The position numbers and the translations under genes were made by a program. Shown here in pieces: positions 6,219-11,401 of a stretch of 11,401 nt of DNA. Within the stretch, counting starts at the first letter, position 1, and every line of letters begins with the position of its first letter. The stretch lies in contig DPHR01000085.1 of assembly GCA_003522945.1 (NCBI GenBank), positions 1-11,401 of the forward strand, in the 5' to 3' direction. This stretch comes from Clostridiales bacterium (GTDB taxonomy: Bacteria; Bacillota; Clostridia; Oscillospirales; Oscillospiraceae). A model generated the notes under the pieces. That model was not told where the DNA came from and made no database searches. It was given only the letters and a program-made list of their open reading frames with translations.

Positions 6219-7676
6219 TCAGTCTTTGACGAGAGCGGCGTGCGCCTTCTTGAGGACCTCGTCCACGGCCGCAGCCTTGTCGGCGGGCAGCGTGTAGTCG
6301 GCTTCCTCGGCCATGAGGGCGTAATACTTCTCTTCGGCCTTGTCGAGCAGGGTCTTGCTGCCCTCGCGCTCCCAACGGACGACGCCGTCGCGGTTGAACA
6401 TGTCGGGGCGGTGGGGCTCCTCAAAGTGGCGGAAGGTGTGCTCGCTCATAAGGAAGCTGAACGCGGGATCCTTGTCGATGCCTTCGATGAGCTCATCCCA
6501 GTCGATGGTCTCGTCGTTGACGTCAAGGCCGGCGCGCAGGCGCTGGGCAATGCCCATGATCTCGTTATCGATGATGAGCTGCACCGGGGAGATGGTCTTC
6601 GCGGTCTCGAGCTGGCCCATGCCGCCGAGGACGGAGGCGTTGGACATCGCCATCGCGTGGATGAGGCTCGTGCGCTCGATGAAGTTCTGCGCGTCGAGGC
6701 AGAGGCTGTCGGTGCCGGTGCCGTAGGAATGGGCGCGAATGTTGTAGCCGCGCTCGAAGAGGTCCATGCAGATGAGACGGGCGAAGGTGATCTCGGTGTT
6801 GGACTGCAGCGTGTAGGTGCTCTGCATATCCATGGAGAACAGCAGGGTCGTCGCGATGATCGGCAGGCCGGGGCAGAGAAGCTCGAGCATGACGATCTGG
6901 GCAAGAACATCGGCGCAGGCGACGAACGCGGTGCCCTGGGCGGTCACGGGGGTGTTCGCGCCGGCGGTGGGCAGAGCGCAGGGCTGCACGGGCACGCCGT
7001 ACTTCGCGCTGAGGTACAGGATCTCGGCGTCCATGTGCTTGTAGGTCAGCGCCGGGACGCTGCAGGCGATCATGCTGACGATCGGGCGCTCGCGGAGCTT
7101 GTCGTAGCCGCCGACGGCCGCCGCGGCCATGTCGATGAGGAACTGTACGTTATCCGCCTCGTAGGGCTGGATCCAGATGTGCTTGCCGGAGAGCTTGAGA
7201 GCGTCGGCGAGAACGTAAACGTCGATCGCATCGCCGGGGTAGTACTCGCCGGAGACGGAGGGCAGCGTAACGTAGTCCAGATTCTCCATCTTGTTGGTGA
7301 GATGGTACCACTCGTGCTCTTCCTCGGGCTTGATGTAGTGGGTCTCGTTCTTGATGTTGCGGTAGTTGGGCGCGCCCGTGCAGGTGCGGGTGTAGAAACG
7401 TCCGTCGGGGGAGGGGAACTTCAGGTCGCGCTTTCCGTCGGGGGAGTAGAGCGTGAACTCGGCGGGGACGGCGGCGATGGCCTTGTCGATGAGCTCCTTC
7501 GTGAAGCGCACGTCGCGCGCTTCCATATCAACGATGCAGCCCTTCTCCTCGAGAGCCTTGAGCATCTCCTCGTGGTCGAGGTGGACGCCGCGCTCGATGA
7601 GGATCTGCTCGAGACGACCCTTCATGTATTCGAGCTCTTTCTGGGAAAGAACGTCGTACTTAATACGCTGATGCAT
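6219..7676 (-). CDS. MttB-superfamily corrinoid-dependent methyltransferase, non-pyrrolysine type
   Basis: 485 residues, the usual length of the trimethylamine methyltransferase family (COG5598). The ATG at 7676 has GGAGG 9 nt upstream; the frame stays open to 7799 but that part overlaps the corrinoid gene. The N-terminal ILIERGVHLDHEEMLKALEEKGC (25-47) and the TIM-barrel core are typical. Later landmarks are YGTGTDS (318-324) and the family block beginning VLGGMGQLETAKTISPVQLI (349-368). No in-frame amber codon interrupts it, so it belongs with the non-Pyl members. Characterised ones (MtgB for glycine betaine, MtpB for proline betaine, MtcB for carnitine, MtyB for gamma-butyrobetaine) demethylate quaternary amines onto a corrinoid protein. 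The corrinoid gene is 29 nt upstream. The reaction class is well supported. The substrate cannot be assigned from the sequence. Confidence 0.92.
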   Translation of the reverse strand: MHQRIKYDVLSQKELEYMKGRLEQILIERGVHLDHEEMLKALEEKGCIVDMEARDVRFTKELIDKAIAAVPAEFTLYSPDGKRDLKFPSPDGRFYTRTCTGAPNYRNIKNETHYIKPEEEHEWYHLTNKMENLDYVTLPSVSGEYYPGDAIDVYVLADALKLSGKHIWIQPYEADNVQFLIDMAAAAVGGYDKLRERPIVSMIACSVPALTYKHMDAEILYLSAKYGVPVQPCALPTAGANTPVTAQGTAFVACADVLAQIVMLELLCPGLPIIATTLLFSMDMQSTYTLQSNTEITFARLICMDLFERGYNIRAHSYGTGTDSLCLDAQNFIERTSLIHAMAMSNASVLGGMGQLETAKTISPVQLIIDNEIMGIAQRLRAGLDVNDETIDWDELIEGIDKDPAFSFLMSEHTFRHFEEPHRPDMFNRDGVVRWEREGSKTLLDKAEEKYYALMAEEADYTLPADKAAAVDEVLKKAHAALVKD

Positions 7677-7705
7677 AATCTTTATCCTCCTTAACTTTCG
7701 TGCGC

Positions 7706-8350
7706 TCAGGCGCCCTTGGAAGCGGCATAGGCCTTCGCCCACTGCGCAGCCTCGGCCGCGTCGGCGGTGAAGGCGTCCGCGCCGATCTTGTCCGCCCACA
7801 TCTGCGTTACGGGAGCGCCGCCGACCATGACCTTGACCTTGTCGCGCACGCCGGCGTCGGTGAGCTGCTGGATGATGTGGCCCTGCTCGTTCATGGTGGT
7901 GGTCAGCAGAGCGGAGAGGCCGATGACGTCGGGGTTGTACTTGTTGATGGCGTCGATGAACTTCGCGCCGTCAACGTTGCTGCCGAGGTCGATGACTTCG
8001 AGGTTGGCGCTTCGCATCATAAGCGCAACGAGGTTCTTGCCGATGTCGTGCAGGTCGCCCTTAACGGTGCCGACGACGGCGGTGCCGAGCTTGGTGGACT
8101 CGCCGGCGGCGAGCAGCGGCTGGATGACTTCCACGCCCATGTTCATGACCTTCGCGGCCAGCAGGACGTTGGGAACGAACACTTCGTTTCTGGCGAACTT
8201 TTCGCCGATCTCGTTGATGCCGGGGAGAAGGCCGCCGTCGAGGATCTCCTGGGCGCCGATGCCCTCGTCGAGAGCCTGCTGGACCTTGGCTTTGATGGTG
8301 CGGATCTGCCCGGTAATTACCATCTGGGAAATTTCATTGAGAGTGGACAT
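7706..8350 (-). CDS. Corrinoid protein 1 (MttC/MtgC-like methyl carrier)
   Basis: 214 residues, the standard size for the methylamine-type corrinoid proteins. A helical cap domain fills about residues 1-88 (B12-binding-2 type). The cobalamin Rossmann domain follows at about 90-212. The lower-ligand motif DLHDIG (99-104) carries the cobalt-coordinating H101. The nucleotide-loop residues SALLTTT (146-152) and VGGAPV (176-181) are also present. The start has GGAGG 10 nt upstream. It lies 29 nt before the MttB-type gene and is its most likely cognate partner: it would take the methyl group as methyl-Co(III) and pass it to a tetrahydrofolate methyltransferase encoded elsewhere. Confidence 0.93.
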   Translation of the reverse strand: MSTLNEISQMVITGQIRTIKAKVQQALDEGIGAQEILDGGLLPGINEIGEKFARNEVFVPNVLLAAKVMNMGVEVIQPLLAAGESTKLGTAVVGTVKGDLHDIGKNLVALMMRSANLEVIDLGSNVDGAKFIDAINKYNPDVIGLSALLTTTMNEQGHIIQQLTDAGVRDKVKVMVGGAPVTQMWADKIGADAFTADAAEAAQWAKAYAASKGA

Positions 8351-8385
8351 AGCGTGATTTCCTCCGTTAAAAAAATCTTCTTTTT

Positions 8386-9048
8386 TTACAATTTTTCGTC
8401 CGGAAGAGGATCGATCCCGCAGGCTTTCAGGGCCAAATTCACCGTTTCCACCGCGTCAGCAGCATATTCCGCATTGTGCTCGCGGGCAAACCGGCCGTTG
8501 ACCGGCGCGCCGCCGACAATGATGTGCCACTGATCGCTTTCCTCCGCCTCGCGGAGAGCACGGATCGTTTTCTTCATGCCGGTGACCGTCGTGGTGAGCA
8601 TTGCCGAGATCGCGATGATGTGGGAGTTGTTCTCCCGCGCCGCAGCGACAAATTTCTCCGGCGGGACGTTCGTCCCAAGATCGACGACATGGAATCCGGC
8701 GCTCCGGAGCATGATGGAAACGAGCGTCTTTCCGATGGTGTGGATGTCCCCGCTGACGGTGCCGAGCACAACGGTCTCCGAAAGCGAGAGGACGTCCGGG
8801 CCCACGATAAGCGGCGAGAGAAGGTCGATCCCGTCCTGCACGGCTCGTGCCGACATCATGATCTGCGGGATGAATTTCTCGCGGCGGGACAGCTGTTGGC
8901 CGAGCGTGTCCATGCACGGCAGAAGTCCGAATCTTACGATCTTCTGCGGCGGCATCCCGGCTTCCAGCAGCTGCCGGCAGGCCGTGCGGACCGCTTCGCG
9001 GTCACCCGAAAGAACGCCTTGTTCGAGGTGGTGAATTTTTTCCTCCAT
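8386..9048 (-). CDS. Corrinoid protein 2 (divergent methyl carrier), first gene of the operon
   Basis: 220 residues with the same two-domain plan as its neighbour. The cap domain is at about 1-90. The B12 domain has DIHTIG (101-106) with H103 as cobalt ligand, SAMLTTT (148-154) and VGGAPV (178-183). It differs widely from corrinoid protein 1 in the cap, in the linker and in the surface around the motif (T104 where the other has D102), and has a C-terminal GIDPLPDEKL tail. All cobalamin-binding motifs are intact, so it is probably functional. GGAGG lies 9 nt before the ATG, and the gap to corrinoid protein 1 is 35 nt. It may be partner to another methyltransferase outside the window, an alternative carrier, or a target of the activation proteins encoded divergently. 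Confidence 0.92.
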   Translation of the reverse strand: MEEKIHHLEQGVLSGDREAVRTACRQLLEAGMPPQKIVRFGLLPCMDTLGQQLSRREKFIPQIMMSARAVQDGIDLLSPLIVGPDVLSLSETVVLGTVSGDIHTIGKTLVSIMLRSAGFHVVDLGTNVPPEKFVAAARENNSHIIAISAMLTTTVTGMKKTIRALREAEESDQWHIIVGGAPVNGRFAREHNAEYAADAVETVNLALKACGIDPLPDEKL

Positions 9049-9076
9049 GGGAACTCTCCTCCAGTACCTTGTGTCC

Positions 9077-9082
9077 AGTATA
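9077..9082 (-). promoter_or_regulatory. Candidate -10 of the corrinoid/methyltransferase operon
   Basis: On the minus strand TATACT lies about 29 nt before the start codon of corrinoid protein 2. At 16-18 nt upstream there is no good -35 hexamer. A weak -35 is what an activator-dependent promoter would show, consistent with control by the divergent AraC-type protein. Confidence 0.35.
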
Positions 9083-9209
9083 AGAAATCCGCTTCGGTTT
9101 TTCTCTGAAAAAGAGGGACAAAAATGGTAAAATACCGGTCAGGTTCTCCTGCCGCAGCAGGGGTGTTTTGCCGTTTTGGCCGTAATATAAACCGTCTCAC
9201 GGATTTTTG

Positions 9210-9239
9210 TTGTAGAATTTTTAGCAGAATTGGTAAAAT
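9210..9239 (+). promoter_or_regulatory. Second, weaker candidate promoter for the regulator operon
   Basis: TTGTAG (9210-9215) and TAAAAT (9234-9239) with an 18-nt spacer. The -10 overlaps one copy of the TGGTAAAAT repeat. It lies upstream of the better promoter at 9263-9291 and may be a regulatory site rather than a real start. Confidence 0.3.
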
Positions 9240-9240
9240 C

Positions 9241-9265
9241 TTTGTTTTTCGTCATTTTTTGTTTT
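9241..9265 (+). repeat. Direct repeat TTTGTTTT at the -35 of the regulator promoter
   Basis: TTTGTTTT occurs at 9241-9248 and again at 9258-9265, 17 bp start to start. The second copy overlaps the -35 hexamer at 9263. The geometry suits an AraC-type dimer acting on its own promoter, but the sequence is simple and T-rich, so chance is possible. Confidence 0.35.
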
Positions 9266-9291
9266 ACAACGCCTTTGCTATCGCCTATGAT
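9263..9291 (+). promoter_or_regulatory. Sigma-70-type promoter of the PocR-AraC operon
   Basis: TTTACA (9263-9268) and TATGAT (9286-9291) with a 17-nt spacer, each one or two bases from consensus. Transcription would start near 9298, about 60 nt before the ATG at 9358. The leader holds two GCTGTAA copies and a short TATAG/CTATA dyad (9297-9319) that could be an operator. Confidence 0.65.
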
Positions 9292-9357
9292 GCAGTTATA
9301 GGGGCTGTAACGCGCTATAGCCGCTGTAATAAAGAAAGAAAGGGCGGGGCTTTTCCC

Positions 9358-10644
9358 ATGGACAGACTCTACGACGCGCTGGATGCTTTCAGCAGCTGTA
9401 CCAGTATCCCTGTGACGGTGTACGACACGGAAAACCGGATCACGCGGGAATTCAACGCGGAACAGAAGGTCTGCCGCCTGTTCCCGCATTTCAGCCAGAG
9501 CGAGGGCTGTCAGGGATATCTGACCTTCTCGATGGATGAGTCTTTCGCGCTCGGCGAGCCGTACATATTCTTCTGTCCGGCGGGCTTCGTCGAGATCGCC
9601 GTTCCCATACTATATAATGGTGCGCGCAAGGGCTGCGTGCTGGCCGGGCCGCTTGTGCTCGGCAGCGTGGACGAAAAGCTGCTCGCGCGCATCATGGAGC
9701 TCAATCCGGACGACTCGGCGCTCTTCCCGCGCGTGGCGCTCTTTCTCCAGAACGCCAAGGAGAGCACGCCCGAGCAGATACAGAAGATCGCAACGCTTCT
9801 TTACGCCTCGGTGCTCAGCTCACGCCAGAACTGGGAGGAATATGAACACATCCGCGCCCGCAGCCGCGGCCAGATCAGCGCCGGAGAGACGGTGCAGCAG
9901 TTCAAGCTCTCCGTCAGCACCGGCGGCGAGACGGAAGAAACGCTCTGGCAGCGCCTGCTCGCCGGTCTGCGCGAGCGCGACCGCGAGGCCGTAAACGAGG
10001 CAGCCTCCGGCCTCTTTGACGAGTTTCTTCTCGTGGAAGCGGGAAATTTCGATCTCATCCGCATGCGGCTCATCGAGCTTTTCACGATGCTCTCCAAGGC
10101 CGCGCTTGATTCCGGCATCAATCTGAACAAGATCCTCGCCGCCGGGCTCGACCCGCTCGAGGCGCTCAACCAGGCGCAGTCGGTGGAGGAGCTGGCCGTG
10201 TGGACGCAGAAGCTGATCGACCACTTTTTCTCGCTCGTGCCGGAGCCGCCCGCGCCCGTCTATTCTCCGCTCATCACGCAGGCCATCGAGCTCATCGGCG
10301 AGCGGTACGCGGAAAAGCTCACGCTGCGCGACGTGGCCGGCAGCATCCATATCAACGAATCATACCTATCCAAGCTCTTCAAAAAGGAGCTCGGCGTCGG
10401 CTTTACGGACTATCTCAACAGCCTGCGCATCCAGAAGAGCGTAGAGCTGCTCTCGCAGCCGGACATGAACCTTCTGGAGATCGCCGGACGCGTCGGCTTT
10501 GACGATCAGAGCTATTTTACCAAAGTTTTCAAAAAAATCACAGGAAAAACCCCGCGGCAGTTCAAAGTTTCCGCCGGTGCGGACAAGCTGCTCGACAACG
10601 AGTACATCCGCGGCTTCCCCGTGCCGCAGATAGGAGGTAAATGA
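9358..10644 (+). CDS. AraC-family regulator with N-terminal PocR sensory domain
   Basis: 428 residues. The ATG at 9358 is chosen because the longer frame back to 9124 would run through the promoter at 9263-9291 and translates to non-protein-like sequence. The PocR domain (about residues 5-155) shows C39, C51 and the FFCPAGFVEIAVPI block (71-84), followed by GCVLAGPLVLG (92-102). A helical linker of about 185-290 resembles regions in other PocR-AraC proteins. The AraC DNA-binding domain is at about 304-414, with two helix-turn-helix units near LTLRDVAGSIHINESYLSKL (321-340) and NLLEIAGRVGFDDQSYFTKV (371-390). PocR domains bind small metabolites such as 1,2-propanediol in the pdu/cob regulator PocR. 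Here the ligand may be the methylated substrate or its product. It probably controls both divergent operons. Confidence 0.9.
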   Translation: MDRLYDALDAFSSCTSIPVTVYDTENRITREFNAEQKVCRLFPHFSQSEGCQGYLTFSMDESFALGEPYIFFCPAGFVEIAVPILYNGARKGCVLAGPLVLGSVDEKLLARIMELNPDDSALFPRVALFLQNAKESTPEQIQKIATLLYASVLSSRQNWEEYEHIRARSRGQISAGETVQQFKLSVSTGGETEETLWQRLLAGLRERDREAVNEAASGLFDEFLLVEAGNFDLIRMRLIELFTMLSKAALDSGINLNKILAAGLDPLEALNQAQSVEELAVWTQKLIDHFFSLVPEPPAPVYSPLITQAIELIGERYAEKLTLRDVAGSIHINESYLSKLFKKELGVGFTDYLNSLRIQKSVELLSQPDMNLLEIAGRVGFDDQSYFTKVFKKITGKTPRQFKVSAGADKLLDNEYIRGFPVPQIGGK

Positions 10645-10645
10645 T

Positions 10646-11293
10646 ATGACGTTCTTCCCCGTCTCCGTGGATGAGCTCAAATACGACAAGAATCGCATCT
10701 TCACCCGGCTCAAGCTGCGGGCGGATCCCAACACAAACGCCTACGCCGAGAGCATTTTCCCGTACCTCGTGGAGCTGCTGCGTGAGAACATTGAGCTTGT
10801 TCTTGCCTACAACATTACAGACAACGACCTGACCATCGCCTCGCCGGAGCTTTCGAGCTGCGATATGCTCGCGGTGTGCTACTGCGGCGCCACGCAGAAG
10901 ATCGTAGACTGCGTGGACGATCTCATGGCGAAGAGCGATTTTCTCGAGGGCTACATTCTCAACGACCTCGCCAACGAGGTGCTTTTCAACGCCTCAAACG
11001 CGATGAACCGCCGGCTTTATAACGAGTTCAAGGCGCAGGGCTACCATCTCAGCACGCGCCTCACGCCGGGCGAGAACCATTTGAGCATGGAGTATCAGGC
11101 GCAGTTCCTCTCCCTGCTCACGCAGGGCGAGCCGTTCCCCGCCACGCTCACCGAGCACTACATGCTCCAGCCGGAGAAGGCCATGCTTTACGCCTACGGC
11201 GCGGGCACCGGCCTCCCCGACCGCTCCATCGATCACGACTGCTCCAAATGCCCGAATCTCTCGTGCTATATGCGCCGGGACACGAATCCGTAA
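10646..11293 (+). CDS. MetH-activation-domain-like protein with C-terminal Cys cluster
   Basis: 215 residues; AGGAGG 8 nt before the ATG, one base after the regulator stop. The fold pattern matches the AdoMet-binding activation region of B12-dependent methionine synthase. It shows the MLAVCYCGATQKIV stretch (74-87), the FLEGYILNDLANEVL helix (99-113), RLTPGENHLS at the place of the RxxPGY AdoMet-binding motif (138-147), and LQPEKAMLYAYGAGTG (174-189). The usual GY is GE here. The C-terminus carries C199, C202 and C207 (C-x2-C-x4-C), absent from MetH and suggestive of a metal or Fe-S site. Stand-alone proteins of this kind occur beside MttB clusters and ASKHA corrinoid activators. A role in reactivating Co(II)-corrinoid protein, or in sensing its state, is inferred. 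Confidence 0.8.
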   Translation: MTFFPVSVDELKYDKNRIFTRLKLRADPNTNAYAESIFPYLVELLRENIELVLAYNITDNDLTIASPELSSCDMLAVCYCGATQKIVDCVDDLMAKSDFLEGYILNDLANEVLFNASNAMNRRLYNEFKAQGYHLSTRLTPGENHLSMEYQAQFLSLLTQGEPFPATLTEHYMLQPEKAMLYAYGAGTGLPDRSIDHDCSKCPNLSCYMRRDTNP

Positions 11294-11309
11294 ACAGGAG
11301 GCTGCTTTT

Positions 11310-11401
11310 ATGGAATATACCGTTCGTATCGCCGGAACGCCGTGCGAAACGCGCGTCTCCGGCGGCACGCTTGCCGAGGCGTGCGCCCTGCTCGGCCACC
11401 C
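11310..11401 (+). CDS. N-terminus of a probable 2Fe-2S/ASKHA corrinoid activation protein, cut by window edge
   Basis: Only the first 30 codons are visible. The ATG at 11310 has AGGAGG 8 nt upstream and follows the previous stop by 16 nt. The start MEYTVRIAGTPCETRV, then SGGTLAEACALLGH, has the two beta strands and helix that open a plant-type [2Fe-2S] ferredoxin domain. Large proteins with this N-terminus and a C-terminal ASKHA (DUF4445) ATPase are reductive activators of corrinoid proteins (RACo type), and the operon context strongly suggests one here. The iron-binding Cys motif and ATPase lie outside the window, so the identity is an inference. The existence of the gene is firm. Confidence 0.6.
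   Translation, partial: MEYTVRIAGTPCETRVSGGTLAEACALLGH

Larger units (their letters stand above)
9049..9357. promoter_or_regulatory. 309-bp divergent control region between the two operons
   Basis: No gene is seen here. The stretch is far richer in A and T than its flanks, especially 9181-9290. It holds the promoters described separately and several repeats. GGTAAAATACC is a short palindrome (9126-9136), and its TGGTAAAAT core recurs at 9231-9239. CCTGC-CGCA-GCAGG is a dyad (9148-9161). AGAATT is repeated at 9214 and 9226. GCTGTAA is repeated at 9304 and 9323. These are candidate sites for the AraC-type regulator encoded next door. Confidence 0.7.

Noticed and set aside
1342..6229. Long plus-strand open frames opposite the CNNM, hflX and symporter genes (for example 1342-2853, 2583-3959, 4694-6229)
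   Set aside because: They mirror the high third-position GC of the minus-strand genes. Their translations are rich in D, R, H and E without recognisable motifs, and the minus-strand genes have clear families.
6219..7676. In-frame amber codon that would encode pyrrolysine in the MttB-type gene
   Set aside because: The frame runs unbroken from ATG to TGA without TAG, so this is a non-Pyl member.
7677..7799. Longer start for the MttB-type gene at 7799
   Set aside because: It would overlap the corrinoid gene, while ATG 7676 has an ideal GGAGG at 9 nt and matches the usual family length.
6240..8533. Long plus-strand frames opposite the MttB-type and corrinoid genes
   Set aside because: They are antisense shadows of well-recognised genes and have no sensible start context.
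9124..9357. N-terminal extension of the AraC regulator by 78 residues
   Set aside because: It covers the best promoter and AT-rich spacer, lacks a Shine-Dalgarno, and its translation does not look like protein. The PocR domain begins at the 9358 start.
9049..9357. Sigma-54 promoter or B12 riboswitch in the divergent region
   Set aside because: No GG/GC pair at -24/-12 spacing was found on either strand, and no B12-box-like conserved segment was recognised.
1..11401. CRISPR arrays, tRNA or rRNA genes, insertion sequences
   Set aside because: No regularly spaced repeats, cloverleaf-like or rRNA stretches, or transposase-like frames were seen. The only repeats are the short hairpins and operator-like motifs listed.

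Overview
The window is a high-GC bacterial segment with strong AGGAGG-type ribosome binding sites, tight operons with ATGA overlaps, and housekeeping genes in a Gram-positive style order. Together with a corrinoid methyltransferase cluster this fits an anaerobic, GC-rich clostridial bacterium (Oscillospiraceae-like). That placement is an inference from style and gene content; no marker gene is present.

Left part (1-3995, minus strand): one operon with a good sigma-70-type promoter at 3967-3995. It reads two tandem CNNM/CBS/CorC_HlyC-type membrane proteins, then the ribosome-associated GTPase HflX, then the start of a YigZ/IMPACT family protein that runs off the left edge. The first two genes overlap by ATGA, as do hflX and yigZ. 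HflX has an ambiguous start: its best Shine-Dalgarno sits 8 nt before an in-frame ATT.

Junction (3992-4226): between the housekeeping operon and the methyltransferase cluster lies a 63-codon stretch with strongly coding-like composition but no start codon, probably the 3' remnant of a lost gene. It is followed upstream by the perfect 11-bp terminator hairpin that closes the methyltransferase operon.

Centre (4244-9048, minus strand): a corrinoid-dependent methyl-transfer operon. In transcription order it holds two different corrinoid proteins, a non-pyrrolysine MttB-superfamily methyltransferase, a pair of CCTGCCGG hairpins in a 184-nt gap, a two-helix small membrane protein, and a sodium:solute symporter. 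The inferred pathway is import of a methylated (probably quaternary) amine, demethylation by the MttB homologue, and transfer of the methyl group to cob(I)alamin on a corrinoid protein. The methyl-corrinoid:tetrahydrofolate methyltransferase needed to finish the pathway is not in the window.

Right part (9049-11401): a 309-bp AT-rich divergent control region, then a plus-strand operon. It encodes a PocR-domain AraC-type regulator, a protein like the activation domain of B12-dependent methionine synthase with a C-terminal Cys cluster, and the first 30 residues of a protein that looks like a 2Fe-2S/ASKHA corrinoid activator (RACo/RamQ-like). The two divergent operons make a self-contained unit: sensing, uptake, demethylation, and repair of oxidised corrinoid. 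The substrate cannot be read from the sequence.
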